A stretch of 64,000 nucleotides of DNA. It comes from Heterohyrax brucei. Lineage: Eukaryota; Chordata; Mammalia; Hyracoidea; Procaviidae. The DNA lies in assembly GCA_028571685.1 (NCBI GenBank), contig CM053142.1, positions 131,122,796-131,186,795 on the forward strand, read 5' to 3'. Shown here piece after piece: positions 23,131 to 33,115 of the stretch; the first letter of the stretch is position 1; each line of letters begins with the position of its first letter. The position numbers and the translations under genes are program-made. The notes under the pieces were generated by a model, which was given only the letters and a program-made list of their open reading frames with translations, did no database searches and was not told the DNA's origin.

Positions 23131-23798
23131 AGCCCTGGTGGCAATTGTGTCACCAAGAAATAGCTGTCAATTTGGCAAGATCATGATTATTGTATCCATT
23201 TGACTGGGCCGTGATTCCTGGTGTGTAATCTCCATTTGTGACTGATAGAGTTTTCCTGTGTGTTGTAAATCCTAGTCTCCACGTATGATTAATGAGACAA
23301 AATTAGGTGGTTAAAGAGGATTAAAGTAGAAAATAATCTTTGCTCTGACCCCATCCCTGAGGTAAAGGGAGTTTCCCTGGGGTGTGGCCTGTGCTACTTT
23401 TTGTCTTAAAAGAGATGAAAAGAAGCTAGCAGAGAATGGGGACCTCATACCACCAGGAAAGCAGCAGCAGAGTATATCCTTGGGGACCAGGGACCCTGTG
23501 CCTGAGAAGCACCTCAGCCTGAGGGAGACCGATGGCAAGGACCTTCCTCCAGAGCCGACAGAAAGCCTTCCTCTGGAGCTGATGTCATGAGTTTGGACTT
23601 GTAGCCTACCAGACGTGAGAGAATAAATTTCTGTCTGTTAAAGCCATACGCTTACGGTATTTATGTTACAGCAGCAGTGGATGACTGAGAGGGCAATGGT
23701 TAAGTATTTGACTACTAACCAAAAGTTTGGTGGTTTGAACCCAGCAGCCACTCAGCAAGAGAGAAACTCCCATACTGCTTCTGTAAAGGTTAAAGCCT
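23131..23798 (+). repeat. AfroSINE-type SINE split by an LTR
   Basis: The SINE head start (AGCCCTGGTGGCAAT, 23131-23145) is followed by about 546 bp of LTR. The SINE then resumes at 23692 (GGCAATGGTTAAG) and runs to about 23798, where it is cut by the next LTR. GGCAAT is duplicated at the two junctions (23140-23145 and 23692-23697). Confidence 0.75.
23146..23691 (+). repeat. Solo LTR (ERVL-MaLR type) inside a SINE
   Basis: It has the LTR 3' signature shared with the other copies (GAGAATAAATTTCTGTCTG, then GTTAAAGCCATACGC near 23639-23653) and begins TGTGTCACC. The 5-6 bp duplication GGCAAT at its edges fits LTR integration. A purine-rich body with several short open frames carries no coding signal. 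Confidence 0.65.
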
Positions 23799-24177
23799 AG
23801 AGAGGGGCCACCAAGAAAGAAGAGCCAGGAGTAGAGCACGTCTTTTGGATGTAGGGTCCCTGCACTGAGAACTCCTTAGCTTGATGTCAACACATATGGG
23901 AGAGTTCCAAGGAATGTCAGGCCCACAAATGTTAAGACAGGAACCTCCCCCTAGATCTAAGAGAAAATGTAGAGCTGGTGCTCTGGGTTCAGACTTAACA
24001 GGTTCCAGACTGTGAAAGAATAAATTTTTGTTTGTTAAAACCATCTGCTTGTGGTATTTTCTGTTATAGCTCCTCTACATAGCTAAGAAAATGGTACTCT
24101 GAGAATGGGTTGATGTTCTACCAGACAAAGTGTGGAAGCAGTTTCAGAATTGAATAGTAGGTACAGGCAGAAAGACT

Positions 24178-24240
24178 TTTAAGCCAGCCACATGCCGTTG
24201 AGTCGGAGGGTTGCCATGAGTCGGAAAGACCTTTAAGGTA
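24178..24240. repeat. Short SINE tail fragment(s) in the MaLR internal region
   Basis: The pieces GCCGTTGAGTCGG and GGTTGCCATGAGTCGGAAAG are SINE tail sequence without a head. They resemble the orphan tails at 33635-33668 and 55138-55172. Confidence 0.5.
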
Positions 24241-24246
24241 CCTAAA

Positions 24247-24410
24247 AATGGACACCCTGGTGGCGTGATGCTTAAGTGCGACAGTGTTGCTCTTCTAAAC
24301 AAAAGGTTGGTAGTTTGTACCAGGTGTACCTTGGAAACTGTGGGGCACTGCGTTATAGGGTAACTGAGTCAGAATTGGTTTGACAGCAGTGGTTTGGGTT
24401 GTTTTATTTG
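24247..24410 (+). repeat. AfroSINE-type SINE
   Basis: Head ACACCCTGGTGGCGTGATG, B-box region CTAAACAAAAGGTTGGTAG and tail GTAACTGAGTCAGAATTGG. It is inserted in the MaLR internal region and so is younger than it. Confidence 0.8.
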
Positions 24411-25384
24411 GTTTAATACTATGAGCCTAGATGCTCTTGAAGAGACTGTTGGTCGAATTGTAGATGTGGAAGGCAGTTAAGGGTTCAGGAGGAAGAGAAG
24501 GGCTGACATGCCCCAAAGGCCAAAGAACAATCTGTCAGGACCCAGGGCATAGGGACTGCCAGTCATACAAACTAGGGAAAGGGACCATCCAGACCCAGGG
24601 AGCAGAGATGTCATCCCACGTATGTCTGAGAGAGACCTGAAGCTCTGGGCCAAGGGCATTCCACCCAGGTTTCGAGGGCAGGGCTGTTGCCTACAAGGGC
24701 TCACAGAACAGAGGATTGTTTTCAAGGCTTCAGAGCTAACTAAATTGTCCTGCTAGGTTTTGACTTGACTAGTGTTCTTAAACTTTTTTTTTTTTTTTTT
24801 TTTTTTGCTGCAATTCGTTCGTTTTGTGATTTCTACCTTGTGCCTGTTCTACCATTGAACTTTGGAAACAGGTGGCTCGCATTCTGGATTTCAGTTTTAC
24901 CCCAGATAGTTCAGAAAGTGAGATTTTGGACTTGGAGTTCCTTTGAAATTTTGGGGAAATTAGGATGGAGTGAATGTGTTTTACATGTGGCAAGAACATT
25001 AATTTTCATTTTGTGATGGGTTGGAAATCCTAGCCTCTATATGTTAATGAGGCACTATCAGTGTGTGATGTATCTTGAGTCACAGCCTTATGGGAGGGTG
25101 TGACTCAGGTCATGCATTTTATAGGAAATAAAAGGAGAGAAGCAAAGGGGAGGGAATAACGGGCATCCTTTGGCCTTGGGATCCCTGTGTTTAGAACCTC
25201 CTAGACCTAGGGAAGATTGATGCCACCCACATGGAGACCCTAAGGAATGGGGCGGCCCATGGATGTTGAAAGGAGACAAGGTTCTTTCCCAGAGTCAACA
25301 GAAGGCCTTCCTGTACAGCTGACACCCTGAATGCAGACTTCTAAACTGAGAATACATTTCTGTTGTTAAAGCCAAGGGGGAAGA

Positions 25385-25492
25385 AAAGGATTAGAGCCTA
25401 GAAATCCCTCTGGGGTGGTACTACTTAACTCTTGTCTTACAGGTAATCATGACTCAGGATTGACTTGGTGGCACACAGCAGTGACGATACTA
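25385..25492 (+). repeat. SINE 3' part
   Basis: Middle and tail only: TAGAGCCTAGAAATCCCTCT, then GACTCAGGATTGACTTGGTG with GCACACAGCAG. It abuts the end of the preceding LTR. Confidence 0.6.
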
Positions 25493-26028
25493 AAATACAA
25501 AATAAGCGTATTGGGCCCCCAAGCATTGTTCTAACACTCCGAAGAAGTGAGAATATACAGACAAGATAGTTTGCGCCACACTGTAGAAGAAAAAAGTGAA
25601 TGCCCGTAAGTAGAAGGAATGATTGTATAAAGTAGTGCTTTTGTAACAACAATGCAGGCGTTAAAAAAGGAGTTTCATTTTAATGGTTGACTTCTCAGAG
25701 GATTTCTGTGAGCTGTTGGAAGTGAGCAAAGCATTAACACGAGGAAGGGTGTGTGTATCACTGAAAGAGATGCATACCAGGTTGTTGACATGTGTTACCT
25801 GGCAAGGAGATACGGGGGGTAGGCATGAGGAAGTGAGGGGTATCTGAGTAGACGGAGATGGAAAGCAAAAACAGCATGCAAGGAACAGAATGGGCACAAG
25901 TCAGTACGAGTAAATTCCTGAAATAGACGTTTTTAAAAGCTCTTTGCTATTCCATGTGAAATACAAATGTAATGTGTGGGAAATAATGTGCAGTAATGAA
26001 AATCGTGCTGCAGTAATACTAGAAATGA

Positions 26029-28292
26029 TTTTTGAATTACTATTTTTCATTACCATTGTTATGCTGTCTTTAAGTAAGGATAAATTTAAGCCTAAAAAAA
26101 TAATTATCATGTGTTACCATTACTTCATACTCTATATAACCAGGAAAAAAAATTAAGCAACCACAAAGGCAGAGGAGTTTAACTTTTGTTTACATGAAGT
26201 TCACCTTTTTACACAGGTAAAGAACTTCATGATGCTGTGAAGGACAAGCAAGCAGGATGACTCCCCTAGGATGGCAAGCAGGTTTCTAAAAATTAAAGTC
26301 AATCGCTGAGAAATTTGCAAATAAGAAGCCAAAAGGATTTTGAAGCACAGATTTAAGTAGTGCCCTTTTGCAGGGGAATTCAAGCTTCGAAACAAGTTTC
26401 AAAGGTGATGTTAAAAAGCAGACACAGCTTCTTATGTCGCATTGCCAATAGTTACACTCTGTCCTTTTGATTTTAAATGCCCTTCTATTTATAGAAGTTG
26501 CATAGCTTTATATGTCAATATGTTTGTGGCTCAAATTATACTCAGTATTTTACAAGAATCACTTCCTGCTCTTGATTTATTAACTAAATATGTTTTCAGT
26601 CATTTGATAATAGCTTGAAAATGCTGTTTTTCAAGAGTGAGAGTCAGTATCATGGGTCCATCTTAATACCTTTTCATAATCCTCTAATTAGAAGGATTTA
26701 CTTACAAAGATAATAGCTGTACATGTAAAAATACATCACTGTTTTTAACAAATAATGCATGTTTGACAGCCATGCTGTCCCACTGTGAGCCACCCCCACA
26801 TGCTCCACCATGCCATTTCCCTTTCACATGTTGCTGTGAAAGAATTCCATAGCACTCTTAAAAAGAATACCTCAGGAGGAAGAGGGAATGTACGGGTGCA
26901 GCCAGCAAACCAACCATAAACCCTGTGTTGATGTAAAATTAAGACAGAGTCCTTGGGTAGTTCATATGGTTAAGTGCTTGGCTGCTAGCTGAAAGATAGT
27001 GGTTTGAATCCACTCAGAGCACCTTGGAAGAAAGTCTGACAATCTCAATCATAGCCCTTGAAAGTCCTGTGGACCACAGTTCTCTGAAACACATGGGGTT
27101 GCCCTTGAATTGGTTTCGTTTTTTTAGTTAACTAGTTATTCCTTAGATTCAAAGTTGTTACTTTGTTTCCCAAAAACAAATTTATACTTACTTAAAGACA
27201 GCATAACAATGGTAATGAAAAATAGTAATTCAAAAACTTACCGTTTACTCAAATAGTGCTGTGTGTGTGGTTTCCTATAGCTTTTTCACCCTCCTTGCCC
27301 CTCTTCCATCTAACCAGTAAGCAAGCAGCCATACCTCCTGTCTTCACAGGGACACTGAGGATTGGATAGAGACCTGTGTTTGCAGAGACAACTGAAAGAA
27401 GCCTATGCCCTGTGTTCTTAACACCACAGAAGTTCACTCCCACCACCCCTAGTTTCTTGTGCATATCCTAGAGAAGGGGAGATTGAATTTCCTGGCTTCA
27501 CCCAACTGAACTAGTTAGGAGAAGACAGAGTCTCAAATGTGACTTTTCTTCCCCAGTTGAGTTTGTGTGGTAAGCTTCATGGAAGCTACCTTCTTGGCAT
27601 AGTAAAATCTGAACAGTATAAACTGTGCTATTTAGAGAAAACAAAACAGTGTTTTCCTGGGGTTCTTGGTAAGTCACTCCCCAGAACTTGTGCTTGATTT
27701 ACAGGATTGTGCTTGATGTACAGGATTTCTATGCTAAGCAGAGAAGAACATGGAAACAGGAAAGCAAACTGCATAATAGTTATGTGATGTAGCCAGAGGA
27801 TGTCTTACATCAACAGGGAATGACGATTTTAGCCTTCCACTTGCCCCCAGGATCATTTCCACTATTGATGAGGCTTGAAATGTGTGTGAAGAAGAGTTGC
27901 TGCAGTTGACTTACTTGTTTGGCATACTTCTGTTAGCAAAATCACCACTACCTTGAAAATGTCACGAAGTATTCCATTCTCAAAACACGGGAAGTTCAAG
28001 CCTCAGTGAAAACCTATGTTTTCACAATATTGGGCTAACTTAATTGAAGCACACATTTAAGTGGTACTCTTTTGCAGGGGAATTCAAGCTTCCAAACCAG
28101 TTTCAAGGGTGATATTAAAAAGCAGACACAGCTGCTTCTTACAACTGCATTGCCAATAGTTACACCCTGTCCTTTTGAGGTGGTGGAGCATATGAGGGTG
28201 GCTCACAGGGGGACAGCAAGGCTGCCAAACATGCATTACTTGTTAAAAACAGTCATGTGTTTTTACATGTACAGCTATTTGTAAGTAACTTA
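26029..28292. repeat. Cluster of three locally duplicated segments in mixed orientation
   Basis: Three segments recur nearby. Z is at 26029-26087 and inverted at 27178-27236. X is at 26338-26475 and direct at 28044-28173. Y is at 26697-26820 and inverted at 28174-28292. X and inverted Y are adjacent in the second location but about 220 bp apart in the first. Pairs differ by roughly a tenth or less by eye. A SINE lies between the two sets. None of the segments matches a repeat I recognise. Confidence 0.75.
26948..27120 (+). repeat. AfroSINE-type SINE, long variant
   Basis: Head TCCTTGGGTAGTTCATATGG, B-box region GCTAGCTGAAAGATAGTGG, middle AGTCTGACAATCTCAATCAT and tail GGGGTTGCCCTTGAATTGG ending in a T-run. 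Confidence 0.75.
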
Positions 28293-28595
28293 CTGTTAAG
28301 AATTCTAAGAAGCTATAATGTATGGTTTCATGTTAAGATCTCCAGACACTAAATCACAATTCAATATAGAATTGTATCTTGAAATTACAAAGTTTTATGT
28401 TTCACACTATTCTTCAAATTGAACACTGAAATAATTAAGGAGAAGAGCTTTACCATCAGGGTGCAGAGACAGCTGACAGAATGGGAGAAACTGGGAACCA
28501 TGTGCCTATAAAGGGTTTAGTATCCAAAACATAAGGAATTCTTAAAAACAACCCAATCAACAAAAGGAGCAAGAGACTTAGATATCTGACCGAAG

Positions 28596-28965
28596 GTCTG
28601 TTTTGTTTCTGTCCAGTTGGCTCTGACTCCGGGTGACACCGCGTGCCACAGGACCAAAGGTTGCTTGGTCCTGTGCCGTCCTCACCGTCACTGCAAGGTT
28701 CACATCTGTTGTTGCAGCCACCGCTTATTTCCGGTGACTTCCAGCGCCGGGGGCTCTTCTTCCAGCGGTATATTAGACAATATTCATACACAGTTTTCAT
28801 TGGTTAGTTTTGGGAAGTAGATCGCCAGGCCTTTCTTCCTAGTGTGCCTTTGGAAGCACCACAGAGCACTTTCCACCATGGATAATTCTGCTGGTTTTTG
28901 AAAGGGTGGTGGCTTCCAGCATCATAGCAGCATTCTAGTTAGTACAGCACAGCAACTTAACAGAG
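28596..28965 (-). repeat. SINE of another afrotherian type, minus strand
   Basis: The + strand shows GTCCAGTTGGCTCTGACTCC, then a stretch resembling the inverted RTE 3' region (CTGTTGTTGCAGCCACCGCT). Next come TAGATCGCCAGGCCTTTCTT (28819-28838) and a GGCTTCCAGCATCATAGCAG end. It is inserted in the L1M. Confidence 0.6.
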
Positions 28966-29032
28966 GGTGGTGGGGAGAAGATACATAAATGGCCAAGAGT
29001 ATATGAAACAATTCTCAATGTCATCAGTCATT

Positions 29033-29195
29033 AAAACCAAACCAGACCCCTTGCCATGGTGTCAGTTCTGACCAGTGGCCCCGTAGGACAGAGGAGAACT
29101 GCTCCATGGGGTTTTCAAGGAGCACTGGTGAATTTCAACTGCAGACCTTCATTAGCAGCCATAACTCTTAACTAACTGCACCAGCAAGTCTATTA
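29033..29195 (-). repeat. AfroSINE-type SINE, minus strand
   Basis: Inverted tail AACCAAACCAGACCCCTTGC, body CCATGGGGTTTTCAAGGAGC and inverted head CTAACTGCACCAGCAAGTC. Inserted in the L1M. Confidence 0.85.
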
Positions 29196-29238
29196 GTCTT
29201 TAGGAAAATACAGTACTATTTATCCTGCTAGGGTGTCT

Positions 29239-29830
29239 GAATCCCTGGTGGTGCAATGGTTAAGCATTATTGCGTTACCAATCAGAAGGTCAGAGGAGAT
29301 CCAGGCAGCCAAAGAAAACATGCGGGCATGCTCACAATCATTAATTATTAAAGAAATGCAAATCAAAACGACAATGAGATACCACCTCACCCCAACAAGA
29401 TTGGCCATGATCCAAAAAACACAAAACAATAAATGTTGGAGAGGTTGTAAAGAGATTGGAACTCTACTACACTGTTGGTGGGATTGCAGAATGGTGCAAC
29501 CTCTTTGGAAAGCAATTTGGCATTACCTTAAAATAATGGATATAGATACACCATTTGACCCAGTAATTCCTCTGCTTGGAATATATCCTGCAGAATCAAG
29601 GCCATTCACACTAACTGATTACATGTACACGAATGTTCATTGCAGCACAGTCCATAATAGCAAACAGTTGGAATCAACCCAGATGCCCAACAACAGAAGA
29701 ATGGATGGCCAAACTTTGGTATATGTACTCAATGGAGTACTATACACTGATAAAGAACAACTATCCTCATTTTATTCTGTCCTACAGCATCGCTATGAGG
29801 CAGAGTCGACTTGATGCAGTGGTTTTGGTG
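29239..29830 (+). mobile_element. SINE head / L1 ORF2 fragment / SINE tail chimera
   Basis: A SINE head runs 29239-29292 (AATCCCTGGTGGTGCAATGG to CAATCAGAAGGTC). It switches without a gap to about 470 bp of sense L1 ORF2 C-terminus (AGAGGAGATCCAGGCAGCC from about 29293; NNKCWRGC and LLHCWWDC when translated). At about 29774 it switches to a SINE tail (TTCTGTCCTACAGCATCGCT to about 29830). The SINE's own middle section is missing. The L1 piece has neither 3' UTR nor poly(A). An open frame runs across all three parts (29236-29814) but contains a frameshift relative to L1 and is not a gene. Confidence 0.8.
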
Positions 29831-29854
29831 ATTTAGGATAGGTAGAGTCAAGAA

Positions 29855-29998
29855 ACTGATGGTATAGTGGTTATGTGCTATGGCTGCTAACTGAAAGGTT
29901 GGCAGTTTGAATCCCAACAGACACTCCTGGAAAACTGTATGGGGCAGTTCTCTGTCCTACAGTGTTGCTATTAGAATTGACTTGACAGCAAGGGGTAA
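29855..29998 (+). repeat. AfroSINE-type SINE
   Basis: Head GAAACTGATGGTATAGTGG, B-box region GCTAACTGAAAGGTTGGCAG, and tail GTTGCTATTAGAATTGACTT. It is the last of the insertions in the L1M, which resumes at about 30001. Confidence 0.85.
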
Positions 29999-30935
29999 TG
30001 TATTGCCAGAAACACAGAAAATAACAGATGTTGGCCAGAATGTGGAAACCCTTGTTCATTGTTGGTTGTAAAAACAGTGCAGCTACTGTGGAAAGTGGGT
30101 GGTTCCTCAAAGTTAAATAGACTGATATGACTGAATAACTCCAGTCTTAGGTTTGTACCTGAAAGACTTGAAAGCAAAGACACAGATATTTGTACACCAA
30201 TGTTTATTGTAGCATTACTCCCAAGAGCCAAAAGGTGGAAACAACCCAAGTGTCCATCAGCAGATAAATGGATAAACATAGTATTAAATACAATATAATT
30301 GAATATAATTCAGCCATAAGCAGAAACTTTCAATACATGCAATGATGTAGAAGAATCTTGAAAATATACTGAATGAAGTCAGATGCAAAAGGACAAATAT
30401 ATAATCCCATTTACATTACTAGTGGTTACCAAGTGGGTGGATGGAAAGGAAGAGAAGCCTTTGCTGAAGTGGCACTGAATTTCTGTTAGAGATGAGAAAG
30501 TCTGTAAATAGATAATGGTGGTGGTTACACAATATGGTAAGTGTAATAAAGATGGCTGAAATAAACATATAAAAGTGGTTCAAATGGCAAATATTATATA
30601 CTACCACACTCAAGAAGATGAAAGGCTGTAAAACAAATTCTAAAGCTCTTCCTGTTTTTAAGATGTAGAGGTTAAGATGATAAATCATTTGAAGTAGCAT
30701 GGAGTACTGTGAAGCATCTATATACAATAAAATAAAAATGAGGTTGCAGTCTGTGCAAATGTAGATGCTAGAAAATTGTTTGAGAAACTGAATGCAGTCA
30801 TACTGTTGAAATGACCCACTCATTAAAGAAAAGTTTACTGAGCACCTACTAAATACCGATAGGTAGAGGTGAATAAAACAAATACAGTCCCTGCCCTCCT
30901 TGAAGCTAAATAAAATAGCAATGTTAATTGAATAC

Positions 30936-31088
30936 TACCCACTGCTATCAAGTCTAATCAAACTCATAGCAACCCTATAGGACAGAGTAGACCTGCTCCA
31001 TGGTTTCCAAGGAGCACCTGGCAGATTAAAACTGCCAACATTTTGGTTACCAGATGCAGTTAACCACTGTGCCACCAGGGTTTCCATT
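30936..31088 (-). repeat. AfroSINE-type SINE, minus strand
   Basis: Inverted tail AACTCATAGCAACCCTATAG, body and inverted head CTGTGCCACCAGGGTTTCC are all present. It sits between two MIR-like stretches (30830-30905 and 31100-31285). Confidence 0.85.
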
Positions 31089-31099
31089 ATAACATTAGT

Positions 31100-31285
31100 G
31101 TTTATTGGTTTTAAATGCCAATCACTGTTCTAAGTTCTTTTACATACAGTAATTCTCACAACAAATTTGTGAAGTGGGTACTATAATCTGTGTTTCACAA
31201 CGGTATGGTAATATGTCCAAAGTCCCCTTGCTAGTAAGTGGGGGAACTAGGTTTCAACCCAAGGAGTCTTGTTCTGTGCCATTTC
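31100..31285 (+). repeat. MIR
   Basis: Landmarks CACTGTTCTAAGTTCTTTTA, AATTCTCACAACAAATTTGT and the tail with AGTAAGTGGGGGAACTAGG follow the MIR order. Confidence 0.75.
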
Positions 31286-31289
31286 TCCT

Positions 31290-32170
31290 GTTACATGAAT
31301 ATTTAATTGCCAATACAAACATCTGAGGAGAATATTATCTTACTCTTACAGCAGAGAACATGAAATGTAGAGTGTGAAGTAACACCAAAAGTGACCTCAG
31401 AGATCATCATCTACCCATTATATTATACTGTTCCACTGGGAAAAAAACAAGTATCAAGCCAACGCCACATTTAAACTCGGACCCCATTTGACCTCAGAAT
31501 AAAGCAGCTTTTTTCAGACTATCCCTGTTTGCAAAAAACAGAAAGGCATTTCTGAGAAGATATTACGTGCTGATCAATAGCTTTCTGGTGTTATCACCAC
31601 AACCACATCCTTTCCTAGAATCATAGCAGTGTCTCACTGAGCCTTCCATGTGCTTTTCTTCTGTACATAAAGTGCAAATAATGCCTCTGAGTTTTTAACA
31701 CAGCAGTTTATACTCCACAATTTTTTTCCTTCCCCTGACTCATGAACTTACTGAAATTTAACATTTTTAAAAATTTTTTTTTTCTGCCTGGTCTGTCTGG
31801 GCCAAACTCATATCCTGCCAGCTCTCCCTTAAATACATTCAAAGTTCTATCCTGCTTTACATCGGTGGTATTTAACTACTTTTCAATATTACATACAGAA
31901 CTGGGACTCAGGGCATTTGATTTTCAAGACTGCTGTTATCCTCCAGGCAAAGATGCCTCCTCAGCACAGCCTTGTTTTTAAAACTACACATTGTGATGTT
32001 TGGACATGACAAATATAATTTAATTGTACATGTGAAGAATGTTGAAATGGGAAATGTTATACATTTACCATAGAAACAAAACTGCACATTGTTGTTCTTG
32101 GTGGAGCTTAAAACTCATATTTGTATTCATGATTCATTGATATTTACTATACTTTTGGTTTGTGGTGTGA
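31290..32170. other. Intergenic sequence, nothing recognised
   Basis: About 0.9 kb of AT-rich sequence with short chance reading frames and no repeat that I can name. Confidence 0.4.
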
Positions 32171-32180
32171 GTCTGGAATG

Positions 32181-32737
32181 AGGTCCAACAATTAAGTCCA
32201 TGAACATAATTGTTCTAAATGCTACATACATCATTGCTGAATATTACTATAGTCATCTTTGAAATACTGCTCTTGGGAAGCTGTGCACTCACTCCAGGGC
32301 CTAGTGCACCTTTCAAAGCAATTTTGGAACTCTTTGTGGAATAGCCATTGTGCGTGGTGGCACAGTGGCAAGTTCATGAATTTTATAGTTATCTGTGAGG
32401 GAGTTTTTAATCGAGTAGGCAAATAATTGTATTGGAACACCCTCTCTACTCACCAGATCTGGCTCCCAATGACTTTTTTCTTTACTGGAAGATAAGGGAA
32501 ATATTGAAGACCTTTTGATGACATTGAGGACATTCAAAGTTAATATGACAACAGCTCTGATGGCCATTCTAGAAAGAAAGTTCCAAAACTGCTTTGAAGG
32601 GTGGACTAGGCCCTGACTTTGGTGCGTAGCTTCCCAAGGGGAGTACTTCAAAGGTGACCAAAGTGGTATTCAGCAACGAGGTATGTAGCACTTTTTCTAG
32701 GATAAGTTTGTAAACTTAATTGGCAGTCCTTGTACAA
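32181..32737 (+). mobile_element. Mariner derivative with long inverted arms, copy 1
   Basis: The left arm (32181-32346) and right arm (32562-32737) are imperfect inverted copies of each other. Each ends in a mariner-like terminus (ACAATTAAGTCCATGAAC on the left; TGTAAACTTAATTGGCAGTC on the right). Each arm, read outward, encodes the same transposase C-terminal stretch (FQNCFE... then ASQ.(E/Q)YF). The centre keeps one more piece on the + strand, YSPDLAPNDFF (about 32445-32477), which is the mariner signature around the last catalytic Asp. The N-terminal two-thirds of a transposase are absent, so the element cannot move by itself. Confidence 0.8.
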
Positions 32738-33115
32738 AACTAAGGAATGGGCTAAAAGCACAGATCAGAGATCTATAAGGAAAAAGTTGGCAATTTGGAG
32801 CCTAAGGATAGTGTGCAGAACTGAAGAAAAGAGTGCTTAGGTTAGAACCCTGGAGAATAGCATCTAAGATTTCCAACTTCTACAGAGGAGACTAGCCAGG
32901 AGAATGGAGAGGAGTACAAGTAGTCCATGAGTTAAGACACCCAAGTAGAGGAGAAGGGTGCTTCAGAGATAAGGAGAAATGAAAAACTTTTACTCACAGA
33001 AAGAGCATTGGAGACTTTGTTTAGAGCCGATTTCAGTTAGTAGTGTGAGGCTGAAGCCAGGCTGCTATTAGACTGTCTTGTAACCTACTTAAAAACCAAA
33101 CCTACTGCTGGCTAA

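Larger units (their letters stand above)
23799..25378 (+). mobile_element. Degraded ERVL-MaLR element: LTR, internal region, LTR
   Basis: A 5'-truncated LTR (23799-24095) ends in the AATAAATTTTTGTTTG / ATCTGCTTGTGGTATTTT signature. It is followed by MaLR-like internal sequence (AAATGGTACTCTGAGAATGG at 24088; CTTGAAGAGACTGTTGG near 24435) to about 25012, and then a second, longer LTR (25013-25378) sharing the same body. A SINE (24247-24410) and a T-run (24785-24806) interrupt the internal region. As usual for MaLRs, no gag, pol or env frame is visible. This is a defective endogenous retrovirus-like relic. Confidence 0.65.
28455..30610 (+). repeat. Ancient L1M 3' end with several SINE insertions
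   Basis: L1M sequence can be read in four pieces. 28455-28590 has AATGGGAGAAACTGGGAACC. 28975-29032 has ATACATAAATGGCCAAGAGT. 30001-30490 has GTGGAAACCCTTGTTCATTG and AGGTGGAAACAACCCAAGTG. 30500-30605 is the 3' UTR with AATGGTGGTGGTTACACAAT. The pieces are in the right order for one element cut by later insertions at 28596-28965, 29033-29195, 29239-29830 and 29855-29998. No coding frame survives. Confidence 0.8.

Noticed and set aside
24785-24806. Long T-run as a transcription terminator
   Set aside because: It lies in a MaLR internal region and is most simply the inverted poly(A) or slippage expansion of a repeat; no pol III gene precedes it.
29236-29814. A 193-codon open frame on the plus strand
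   Set aside because: It runs through SINE head, L1 fragment and SINE tail and changes frame relative to L1 in its last third. It is a chance frame in a chimeric repeat.
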